Below, one piece after another: positions 1 through 6,723 of a stretch of 24,770 nucleotides of DNA (within the stretch, counting starts at the first letter, position 1; each line of letters starts with the position of its first letter). Source of the DNA: Bacteroidota bacterium (GTDB lineage Bacteria > Bacteroidota > Ignavibacteria > UBA10030 > SZUA-254); NCBI GenBank assembly GCA_004322375.1, contig SCUC01000598.1:1-24770 (forward strand), read 5' to 3'. The position numbers and the translations under genes were made by a program. The notes under the pieces are model-generated. The model did no database searches. It worked only from the letters and a program-made list of their open reading frames with translations, and was not told the DNA's origin.

Positions 1-230
1 CAGCAACTGCAAACCGGGTTGGATTTGAAAACCGCGGCGGAGTCAACCTTACCTATATTGGCACAAGCCAGGTTGTTTCCAACAAGGGAAGAATCCTTAC
101 ACGCTGCTGCGATGACAAGTCCGAGATTTCCGTCGTCGAAGTTGACCTCATGCAGGCATGTAACAAACAATTAAATGAATTCAATGATTTGTTGAACGAC
201 AGAAGACCGGAACAATACCAATGGTTATAG
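1..230 (+). CDS. Carbon-nitrogen hydrolase (nitrilase superfamily), C-terminal part
   Basis: This frame is open from the first base to a TAG at 228-230 and encodes about 75 residues. It matches the C-terminal end of the nitrilase/carbon-nitrogen hydrolase superfamily: an NRVGFE stretch, then YIGTSQVVSNKGRIL (the usual beta strands with S-x-I/V-x-x-x-G-x-x-L), an E-V-D-L strand, and the closing DRRPEQYQWL, which resembles the DRRPELY tail of N-carbamoylputrescine amidase-like and omega-amidase-like members. These enzymes hydrolyse amides or nitriles through a Glu-Lys-Cys triad in the cytoplasm. The triad lies upstream of the window, so neither substrate nor activity can be judged. The superfamily call is fairly firm; the subfamily is not. 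Confidence 0.75.
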   Translation, partial: ATANRVGFENRGGVNLTYIGTSQVVSNKGRILTRCCDDKSEISVVEVDLMQACNKQLNEFNDLLNDRRPEQYQWL

Positions 231-260
231 TGACGCTACGCAATTTTTACCCCTCTCGCG

Positions 261-300
261 CTCTCCCCTTTGCAAGGGGAGGGCTGGGGTGGGGTTGTGA
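261..300. repeat. REP-like palindrome with G-rich tail (copy 1)
   Basis: A short hairpin (CTCCCCTTTGCAAGGGGAG, 263-281) is followed by a GGGCTGGGGTGGGGTT tail. Stem plus G-rich tail is the form of small intergenic repeats common in FCB genomes. A related unit lies at 364-400. No gene is convincing across 231-589, although short open frames exist there. Confidence 0.5.
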
Positions 301-363
301 GGGTAGGGTACCCAATACAATCCATCCCGCCATCTTGCGTCGGATTTTCCGGAATTCGTTTTG

Positions 364-400
364 CCCTTCCCTACAAAGTAGGGAAGGGATAGGGATGGGT
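364..400. repeat. REP-like palindrome with G-rich tail (copy 2)
   Basis: A perfect stem, CCCTTCCCTA / TAGGGAAGGG, with loop CAAAG (364-388) is followed by ATAGGGATGGGT. It is organised like the unit at 261-300, with a stem and then a G-rich single strand in the same orientation, but the stem sequence differs. Between 400 and 589 I see only one non-descript open frame with no recognisable product. Confidence 0.5.
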
Positions 401-589
401 AAAAGTAATGAAAACGTCATCTTCGAGCTTCTACTGCAAGCAGAAAAACACATATCATTAGCAGCTGAGCCTCAGCCTGACGAAACGCGGACATTTTGGA
501 TAACTTCGGAAACACCACATCTGGCAGAGAGAAGCGCGCGTTATCCGGGGATGGGTTCAAGAACGTAATTAAACAATCACTGTAGTATC

Positions 590-1729
590 ATGAATAGAAC
601 GGTAGGACGGGAATCCCTTCACGTCCTGAACATCCTCCTCACCAATTCCTCCAACATGTACGGCGGCGGGGAGTTCTACGTTCTTGAGCTTGCAAAAGAA
701 TTAGCTAAACGCGGGCACAATGTTATTGTCACCTGCAAGCCGGATAATCTGCTGAAGAAAAAATGCGATGATGCCGGAGTGAAAACTCTCCCCTACGATT
801 TCCCGGAAATGGGGAAGCTGGCAGCATCCATCAACCGGTTGAAGCGGGTTATTCAACGGGAAAAAATCCACATCGTTCATACCAATACAAACTATGACAG
901 GACTGCGGGGGCATTCGCCGCGCGACTCGCGGGAGCCAAGCACGTGACGAATGTTCACAGCTTCCACTCGCTCAGTCACAATCTCACCCACTGGGTACGC
1001 AACAAGTGGGCTACCGACCATTTTTTAGTTGACGGGCTTTGCGTGAAAGAACTTCTTGTTCTTGAGGATAAAATTTCTCCAAAGAAAATTTCAGTGGTCT
1101 ATCTCGGCGTTGATCCGGAGTCCATGAAGAAAAATGAATCGCAAAGACGCAGAGTTCGCGGAGAGCTTAGTATTGAAGACCACCATCTTGTTATCGGTAA
1201 CGTAGGGCGACTTGTGCCTATGAAAGGACAAACGTATTTATTGGATGCATTCGCGTTAGTAGTAAAAAAATTTCCTGACGCACGCCTGTTGCTAGTCGGT
1301 GATGGCGAGCTGGACAAAGAACTTAGAGCCAAGAGCAAAGAGCATAATATTATAGAGCAAGTACTCTTTGCCGGTTTCCGCGACGATTTGGTCGCCATGT
1401 ACTCCGCCTTTGATATGTATGCGCACTCAAGCATTGAAGGGGGCGGGGAAACGTTTCCCTTTGCCGTGCTTCAAGCCCTCGCGCAGGAGTTGCCTGTTGT
1501 TGTTACAAAAGTCGGAGACGTACCTGCGATGGTGGATGAAGGCGTGAACGGATTTGTTGTCCCTGAGAAAAATCCACCCGCTTTTGCCAACAAGCTGACA
1601 ATGCTTCTTTCGAATGAAATCCTCCGCGTTACCATGGGTCAGGCAAGCAGGAAACGCTTGCTGGAGCGGTTTACGATTGAGAAGATGGTGGATGGGGTGG
1701 AGAAAATATACAATGGTTTGTTCATGTAA
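590..1729 (+). CDS. Glycosyltransferase family 4 (GT-B fold)
   Basis: A 379-residue GT-B glycosyltransferase, the usual family length. It transfers a sugar from a nucleotide-sugar donor to an envelope glycan or lipid on the cytoplasmic face. The N-terminal acceptor domain opens with LLTNSSNMYGGGEFYVLELA (GT4 glycine-rich loop). The donor domain begins near residue 200 with VIGNVGRLVPMKGQTYLLDA and continues through LLLVGDGE and VLFAGFRDDL to SIEGGGETFPFAVLQALAQ. The last segment is the E-x7-E nucleotide-sugar site, but the second acid reads Gln295 (E287-x7-Q295). No Shine-Dalgarno is visible at the ATG; a start about a dozen codons later would give a more typical N-terminus. The downstream gene begins 46 bases on but differs in base composition. 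Acceptor and pathway are unknown. Confidence 0.85.
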   Translation: MNRTVGRESLHVLNILLTNSSNMYGGGEFYVLELAKELAKRGHNVIVTCKPDNLLKKKCDDAGVKTLPYDFPEMGKLAASINRLKRVIQREKIHIVHTNTNYDRTAGAFAARLAGAKHVTNVHSFHSLSHNLTHWVRNKWATDHFLVDGLCVKELLVLEDKISPKKISVVYLGVDPESMKKNESQRRRVRGELSIEDHHLVIGNVGRLVPMKGQTYLLDAFALVVKKFPDARLLLVGDGELDKELRAKSKEHNIIEQVLFAGFRDDLVAMYSAFDMYAHSSIEGGGETFPFAVLQALAQELPVVVTKVGDVPAMVDEGVNGFVVPEKNPPAFANKLTMLLSNEILRVTMGQASRKRLLERFTIEKMVDGVEKIYNGLFM

Positions 1730-1775
1730 CATAAATTTTGTATTGATACTTCAATATTATATTAAGGTGAAAAAA

Positions 1776-2690
1776 ATGCCAGTTTACAAACTTTCAAAAA
1801 AACAACTTGTACCCATAAAGGAAAATCCTTTCAAAGTAGAAAAGAATTTACAAACATTGGTTGAGAATAACCTGGCAATATTATTTCATCTTCAGTTTGT
1901 TAGGAGCGAGTTTAATCTTAGTGGGCTTCGGATAGATTCATTGGCGTTTGATAACGAAGCAAAAGCCTTTGTTATAATTGAATATAAAAAAGGAACAAAT
2001 TATTCAGTTGTAGACCAAGGGATGAGCTATCTAGCCCTGATGCTCAATAATAAGGCTGAGTTCATTTTAGAGTATAATGAACACTGTAGCGGAACATTGA
2101 AAAGAGACGATGTGGATTGGTCCCAATCGAAAATTCTCTTTATTTCTCCTTCATTCACAACATTTCAACTTGAAGTAATAAATTTTAAGGACCTACCTAT
2201 CGAATTATGGGAAGTTAGAAGATATGAAAACAACACTGTTCGTTTCGACCAACATAAACCTTTATCTTCTGTTGCAACAATCAAAACGGTATCGAAAAAA
2301 AGTGACGTTGTTAGAACTATAGCCCAGGAAGTTAAGACATACACTGAGGAACAGCATTTGAAAGCCGCACAACCACATATCGCCTCGCTATACGCACGGT
2401 TTAAGGAGCTTGTTTTAGCAATAAGTCCAGAGATTGTTATTAAACCAATGAAATTATATATTTCTTTTCGAGCCAAGACCAATGTCACCGATGTAGTTAT
2501 ACTTGCCAAAGCTCTAAAAATCTTTGTCAATGTAACAAAGGGAGTCCTTAACGATCCTAAAGGAATTGCTCGAGATATATCCAATGTTGGACATTGGGGC
2601 AACGGTGATTATCAAATACAAATTAATTCTGATGACGAATTGGAATATATCGTATCTCTTATACGGCAATCATATAAGATAAATTGTTGA
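1776..2690 (+). CDS. COG3586/DUF5655-type protein with PD-(D/E)XK-like N-terminus
   Basis: A protein of 304 residues from the ATG at 1776, which has an AAGGTG-type ribosome site just upstream. The frame is open further upstream, but that part overlaps the glycosyltransferase and is not protein-like. The N-terminal half carries a restriction-nuclease-like core: D54 in LRIDSLAFD, then E69-x-K71 in FVIIEYKKG, then Q81-x3-Y85 in a helix. This D-(x)n-ExK pattern with a trailing QxxxY is seen in PD-(D/E)XK proteins. The C-terminal part (from about 190) resembles the DUF5655 domain: a helical stretch, then LYISFRAKTNVTDVVIL and a final NGDYQIQINSDDELEYIVSL. Relatives are labelled predicted transport protein (COG3586), a name with no real support. 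The gene is visibly more AT-rich than its neighbours, which suggests lateral acquisition. Function unknown; a nucleic-acid or defence role is a guess. Confidence 0.7.
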   Translation: MPVYKLSKKQLVPIKENPFKVEKNLQTLVENNLAILFHLQFVRSEFNLSGLRIDSLAFDNEAKAFVIIEYKKGTNYSVVDQGMSYLALMLNNKAEFILEYNEHCSGTLKRDDVDWSQSKILFISPSFTTFQLEVINFKDLPIELWEVRRYENNTVRFDQHKPLSSVATIKTVSKKSDVVRTIAQEVKTYTEEQHLKAAQPHIASLYARFKELVLAISPEIVIKPMKLYISFRAKTNVTDVVILAKALKIFVNVTKGVLNDPKGIARDISNVGHWGNGDYQIQINSDDELEYIVSLIRQSYKINC

Positions 2691-2742
2691 TACGAAATCT
2701 TAATCTCAATTTAATTGTTCGATATTAAAAAGGATACCCCCT

Positions 2743-3225
2743 ATGCCCACATTTTCACTCACTATTAATAACAAGCCTCAAACGGTGGAGGTTGAGGAAG
2801 GAACGCCGCTTCTCTGGGCGCTGCGCGATACGCTCGGATTGACGGGAACAAAATACGGATGCGGCGCGGGGCTGTGCGGCTCCTGCACCGTTCACGTTGA
2901 TGGCGAAGCGACCCGCTCGTGCGTTACTCCCGTTGATGCTGTCGCAGGGAAATCCGTTGTTACTATTGAAGGACTTTCCCAGAACAGAAACCACCCTCTC
3001 CAGCTTGCGTGGCTCGAGGAAGAAGTTCCGCAGTGCGGCTACTGCCAGCCGGGTCAAATTATGACAGCCGCAGCGTTGCTGGCGCAGAAGCCTCATCCAA
3101 CAGACGAAGATATTGACTCCGCGTTCGCGATGAATATATGCAGGTGCGGAATGTACAACCGTATCCGCAGCGCAATACATCTTGCAGCGAAGGGTCAACT
3201 ACCCGTGAAAGGAGGACAGAAGTAA
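2743..3225 (+). CDS. iorA: Isoquinoline 1-oxidoreductase-like 2Fe-2S subunit (alpha)
   Basis: A 160-residue electron-transfer subunit of the xanthine dehydrogenase/aldehyde oxidoreductase family. The N-terminal ferredoxin fold binds one 2Fe-2S cluster through C40, C45, C48 (CGAGLCGSC) and C60. The C-terminal four-helix domain binds the second through C98, C101 (CGYC) and C133, C135 (CRC). All eight cysteines are present, so the subunit should be functional. It passes electrons from the molybdenum centre of the partner encoded immediately downstream; the TAA overlaps the partner's ATG by one base, so the two are translationally coupled. No FAD subunit is present, which fits the two-subunit isoquinoline oxidoreductase type rather than true xanthine dehydrogenase. 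The substrate cannot be read from sequence. Confidence 0.9.
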   Translation: MPTFSLTINNKPQTVEVEEGTPLLWALRDTLGLTGTKYGCGAGLCGSCTVHVDGEATRSCVTPVDAVAGKSVVTIEGLSQNRNHPLQLAWLEEEVPQCGYCQPGQIMTAAALLAQKPHPTDEDIDSAFAMNICRCGMYNRIRSAIHLAAKGQLPVKGGQK

Positions 3226-5303
3226 TGGATACAGGTCTCTCCAGAAGAACATTTCTTAAAAGCGCGACTATCGTAGGCGGCGGGCTTGTGCTTGGCATTG
3301 ATTTATTTTGTCAGAAAGTATCGAAGCAGCAAACGCCTTCTCAAGACGGTTCATTCAATCCGAATGTCTGGCTGCGAGTTGACAAGAACAATCTCGTGAC
3401 GATTATCGTGGCAAAATCGGAGATGGGACAGGGCGTTTATACCGCGCTTCCGATGATTGTCGCAGAAGAGCTTGACGCCGATTGGAACGCAATCAAGGTA
3501 GAACGCGCGTTAACCCACCCCGATAGATACGGTAGCGAAAGCACAGGCGGCAGCACCAGCGTGCGCACGTTATACTCAACGCTGCGCAAAGCCGGTGCAT
3601 CAGCCCGCGAAATGCTCGTTGCCGCGGCTGCGAAGCAATGGAATGTCGGCGCGGCCGAATGCACCACAGAAAATGGAACAGTTGCGCACACATCAAGCGG
3701 GAAAAAAGCGACATACGGCGAGCTTGTTGATATTGCGGCAACGCTCCCGGTTCCCGATGCTCCAAAGCTAAAAGCAGTGTCTGATTTCAAGCTGCTGCGG
3801 AAGAAAGCGCACCGTACCGATACCCCATCCAAAGTTGACGGCAGCGCGATCTTCGGCATGGATGTGCGCGTACCGGGAATGTTGTATGCAACGGTTGCGC
3901 GCCCTGCAACGTTCGGCTCAACCGTGCAATCGTTCGATGCAGCGAAAGCGAAGCAGGTTCCGGGAGTGAAAGACGTTATTCAATCAGGCGAGGTTCTTGC
4001 GGTGATTGCAAATTCTACATGGGCGGCAATGCAGGGGCGCGATGCGCTTTCCGTTGTCTGGTCGAAAAGCGAGTATGAGAACCAAAGCACGGAAACGATG
4101 TGGAAGCAATTTGAAGAGACTGCCAAATCGGAAGGCGATGTTGAAAAAAATGAGGGAGATGCAACCGATGCTTTTCAAAACGCGGCGAAGAAAATAGAAG
4201 CAATCTATTACACACCGTTTGCCCATCACGCTACCATGGAACCGATGAATTGTACCGTGCATGTACGCGATGGCAAGTGTGAAATCTGGGCGCCATCGCA
4301 AACGCCGCAGGACGCTCAGAGGGAAGCCGCGGATATTCTCGGCATTTCCGTTGAGAATGTTATCTTCCACGTTACCCTGCTTGGAGGTGGATTCGGGCGG
4401 AGGCTTGAAACCGATTATGTTGCAGAGGCTGCGCGTGTTGCAAAAAATGTCAACGCTCCTGTAAAAGTAGTTTGGTCGCGTGAAGATGATATGAAACATG
4501 GGTTTTACCGTCCTGCTCAATACAGCATGTTGCGGGGAGGGTTGGATGCTAGCGGCAATCCCATTGTTTGGATGCACAGGATTGTTGGTCCCGAAGGAAA
4601 AGGCTTGCTCACCCATGCCTCCAATCCGCCGTATGATTTCCCCAATAAACGAATTGACGCGCAAGCGTTAGATACCGGCGTCCCGACCGGGGCGTGGCGT
4701 TCTGTCGGCGCATCCCAGAACGGGTTTGTGATTGAATCGTTTATGGATGAGCTTGCACATGCCGCGGGGAAAGACCCGTTCGAGTTCCGCCGCGACCATC
4801 TTTCTACGTCGCCGCGTCTAAAGCGCGCTCTTGAGCTTGTTGCCGAAAAATCAGGGTGGGGAACGCCGATGCCGAAAGGCAGGGGAAGGGGCATTGCATG
4901 TGTCTCGGGTTTTGGAAGTCATGTCGCGGAAGTTGCCGAGGTAACGGTTGATAGCAAAAATAATATTCGCGTTGACCGCGTTATCGTTGCAATTGATTGC
5001 GGACCGTACGTTAATCCCGACGGCATCAATGCGCAAATGGAAAGCGCAGTTGCCTTCGCGTTAAGCGCGGCATTGAAAGATGAGATTACTATAGAGAAGG
5101 GAGGGGTGAAACAAAGCAACTTCGATGACTACCGCATGTTCATGATTGACGATATGCCTAAGGTTGAAACCTATATAGTAGAGAGCGATGATATGATAGG
5201 AGGAGTAGGCGAGCCCGGTGTCCCTCCCGCCGCGCCCGCAGTCTGTAACGCTATTTTTGCAGCAACGGGGAAACGGATACGAAAGTTACCGATAAAGCTA
5301 TGA
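3225..5303 (+). CDS. iorB: Isoquinoline 1-oxidoreductase-like molybdopterin subunit (beta), Tat-exported
   Basis: The catalytic molybdopterin-binding subunit, 692 residues from the ATG at 3225, preceded by GGAGG at 3211-3215 and overlapping the iorA stop. A longer open frame from 3138 overlaps iorA and lacks support. Residues 6-12 (SRRTFLK) followed by a glycine/leucine-rich stretch form a twin-arginine signal, so the enzyme is folded with its cofactor in the cytoplasm and then exported with IorA. GGGFGRR at 387-393 is the pterin-contacting motif of the IorB type, and GVGEPGVPPAAPA near 660 carries the candidate catalytic glutamate E663. The single gene holds both halves of the molybdenum subunit, and the length is close to family members. 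It hydroxylates an aromatic N-heterocycle or aldehyde with water as oxygen source; the actual substrate is unknown. No XdhC/CoxI-type maturation factor is visible nearby. Confidence 0.88.
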   Translation: MDTGLSRRTFLKSATIVGGGLVLGIDLFCQKVSKQQTPSQDGSFNPNVWLRVDKNNLVTIIVAKSEMGQGVYTALPMIVAEELDADWNAIKVERALTHPDRYGSESTGGSTSVRTLYSTLRKAGASAREMLVAAAAKQWNVGAAECTTENGTVAHTSSGKKATYGELVDIAATLPVPDAPKLKAVSDFKLLRKKAHRTDTPSKVDGSAIFGMDVRVPGMLYATVARPATFGSTVQSFDAAKAKQVPGVKDVIQSGEVLAVIANSTWAAMQGRDALSVVWSKSEYENQSTETMWKQFEETAKSEGDVEKNEGDATDAFQNAAKKIEAIYYTPFAHHATMEPMNCTVHVRDGKCEIWAPSQTPQDAQREAADILGISVENVIFHVTLLGGGFGRRLETDYVAEAARVAKNVNAPVKVVWSREDDMKHGFYRPAQYSMLRGGLDASGNPIVWMHRIVGPEGKGLLTHASNPPYDFPNKRIDAQALDTGVPTGAWRSVGASQNGFVIESFMDELAHAAGKDPFEFRRDHLSTSPRLKRALELVAEKSGWGTPMPKGRGRGIACVSGFGSHVAEVAEVTVDSKNNIRVDRVIVAIDCGPYVNPDGINAQMESAVAFALSAALKDEITIEKGGVKQSNFDDYRMFMIDDMPKVETYIVESDDMIGGVGEPGVPPAAPAVCNAIFAATGKRIRKLPIKL

Positions 5304-5306
5304 AAA

Positions 5307-5478
5307 ATTGACGATTGACGATTTTACCATTTGTCATTGATTTTTTCAAATTCAACCAGGAAGCAAATGAACTTCTTGCCATCTTTGCTGCTTCTCAAAT
5401 TACAGCAAAAAAGGGAGGTAAAAACTGACAATGATGTAAACTAATAATGACCCAATGAAAAAATCGTCAATCGTCAAT
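5307..5478. repeat. Inverted-repeat-bounded element (19-bp ends)
   Basis: ATTGACGATTGACGATTTT at 5307-5325 is exactly reverse-complementary to 5460-5478. Each arm contains the heptamer TTGACGA twice in tandem. The 172-bp unit lies between two convergent genes, so it may be a small non-autonomous element or a transcription barrier. I found no second copy in this window. Confidence 0.6.
5321..5428 (+). pseudogene. Possible C-terminal remnant of a four-helix-bundle protein
   Basis: Inside the inverted-repeat element a frame ending in TGA at 5426-5428 reads FNQEANELLAIFAASQITAK and then a short GGKN tail. This resembles the last helix of the small four-helix-bundle proteins related to 23S rRNA intervening-sequence proteins, which commonly end in a Glu-Leu-Leu-x-Ile-Phe helix and a lysine-rich tail. 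No start codon and no earlier helices remain, so at best it is a relic carried between the repeats. The similarity is short and the call tentative. Confidence 0.3.
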
Positions 5479-5484
5479 AGTTCT

Positions 5485-5967
5485 TTACTCTTCCGCTCTC
5501 ATCTCCAATAATACTACATGGTAGGCACGATACACTTCGCTCGCGGCGAACACAATCCCGACAAACACGGCAATCATTCCCAGCATAAATAAAATAAGCG
5601 GTACCAGGCGGAACGCCTCCTTCGCGACGAAGAGGCTCGTTCCTATCATTACAGAGGTAAGCACGAACAACCCGATTGATGTTTGCAACGAAAGAATCGC
5701 GTTGCGCACAAGCCTGCTTCGCTGAAACAATTCTTCACTTTGCTGGCGGATGCTCATGAAACGCGTGTTTTCCGTGAAGGTAAGCTCGCTTTTTTCCACA
5801 AGCCGGTGAGCGAACTTTCTTTTTTCCTCGTTCAGCAATCTAATGCGGCTGATAATGAGCGAGTAGCGGTTGTTCAATCCTAACAGAAGAAGACCCACAG
5901 CGGAAATGCCGACCGCAGGGGCTAAAATTGCTTGAATGGCTTGAATGGCTGTAACAGTGGTTTCCAT
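5485..5967 (-). CDS. DUF2721 family membrane protein
   Basis: A 160-residue membrane protein of the DUF2721 family. The first hydrophobic segment (IQAILAPAVGISAVGLLLLG, about residues 8-31) is followed by the typical amphipathic stretch NNRYSLIISRIRLLNEEKRK, an N-R-x(n)-R-I-R-x-L pattern usual in this family. Two further hydrophobic segments lie near residues 88-110 and 116-141, giving three transmembrane helices. No biochemical function is established for the family. It stands alone on the minus strand, converging on iorB across the inverted-repeat element. Start is the ATG at 5967; no clear Shine-Dalgarno is present. Confidence 0.8.
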   Translation of the reverse strand: METTVTAIQAIQAILAPAVGISAVGLLLLGLNNRYSLIISRIRLLNEEKRKFAHRLVEKSELTFTENTRFMSIRQQSEELFQRSRLVRNAILSLQTSIGLFVLTSVMIGTSLFVAKEAFRLVPLILFMLGMIAVFVGIVFAASEVYRAYHVVLLEMRAEE

Positions 5968-6096
5968 AGTGCGTAGGGTGTAGTTTACCTGTACAATGAA
6001 ATGTACAATTTTTTTATGACTTCTCTACCTGAACAAATCCGATGGTGTTCGTTCGCGGAAATCGTACAGGGCAAATCGCGAGAATAAAATCCTCGC

Positions 6097-6621
6097 TTAC
6101 CTTACCATCACATAAATCAGCTCATCCACAGGCTGTTCATTTTTTGTGATATTTTTGCGGAGCCTTGCCTCAAGCTGATAGCCTGCCTTCTCCAGCACGC
6201 GAATGGAACCGATATTGGTATCAAACACGCCTGCGTAGATACGGCAGACGTCGAAATTGGCAAACCCGTATTCGGTTATTCCTTGTACCGCGTCTGTCAT
6301 GATTCCCTTTCCCCAATGCTCTTCTCCCAACCAGTACCCGATTTCCATCGTACGGCGGTAAATATCTTCCTTGAACACGAATCCTATCCCGCCGACTGCG
6401 TTTCCATGAACTTCAATTGCGAGGCTGAATGCGCCCTCCTTTTTGCATCCCTCCTTAATCCACCATTCCGCGTTTTCTCTTGTATAAGGATAGGGAAACA
6501 AATCTCGTACATTATCCCAGATTTTTTTGTTGTTGGCGTTCTGAACGAGCGATTCTTCGTCCCCTTCCCGCCACTCGCGGAGAGTGCATGTCTTCAACTC
6601 TAAAATAATCGGTTCTGCCAT
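6097..6621 (-). CDS. GNAT-family N-acetyltransferase (RimJ/RimL-like)
   Basis: A 174-residue acetyltransferase of the GNAT superfamily, RimJ/RimL branch. The N-terminal beta strand LELKTCTLREWREGDEESLV and the central AVGGIGFVFKED lead to IGYWLGEEHWGKGIMTDAV, the conserved motif A region (W-G-K-G-I-M-T-x-A) that binds the acetyl-CoA pyrophosphate. The sequence ends in NIGSIRVLEKAGYQLEARLR, also typical. It probably acetylates a protein N-terminus, amino acid or small amine in the cytoplasm; the substrate is not predictable. The gene lies 129 bases from the DUF2721 gene on the same strand and diverges from the outer-membrane protein gene, so the 6622-6723 gap should hold divergent promoters. 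Confidence 0.88.
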   Translation of the reverse strand: MAEPIILELKTCTLREWREGDEESLVQNANNKKIWDNVRDLFPYPYTRENAEWWIKEGCKKEGAFSLAIEVHGNAVGGIGFVFKEDIYRRTMEIGYWLGEEHWGKGIMTDAVQGITEYGFANFDVCRIYAGVFDTNIGSIRVLEKAGYQLEARLRKNITKNEQPVDELIYVMVR

Positions 6622-6676
6622 AAAAGAATATACAAAGCAAACACAGAGGGATGAAATTACGTTTCTTAAACTTTTT

Positions 6677-6702
6677 CAGTTATTTTAGTGTCTAAATAAC
6701 TG
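6677..6702. promoter_or_regulatory. Inverted repeat in the divergent intergenic region (candidate operator or 5' hairpin)
   Basis: CAGTTATTTTAG and CTAAATAACTG form a near-perfect inverted repeat with one bulged T around TGT. It lies 22 bases before the ATG of the outer-membrane protein gene and about 56 bases from the divergent acetyltransferase start. It could be a repressor site or an untranslated-leader hairpin. No clear -10/-35 pair could be assigned. Confidence 0.35.
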
Positions 6703-6723
6703 GCATAATTGACAACGTATAGC

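Noticed and set aside
221..568. A 115-codon frame across the REP-like palindromes.
   Set aside because: It runs through both repeats and overlaps the hydrolase stop; the translation is low-complexity in the first part and unrecognisable in the second.
1614..1775. An upstream extension of the COG3586-like gene to an ATG at 1614.
   Set aside because: It overlaps the glycosyltransferase and does not look like protein; the ATG at 1776 has a ribosome site and a family-like N-terminus.
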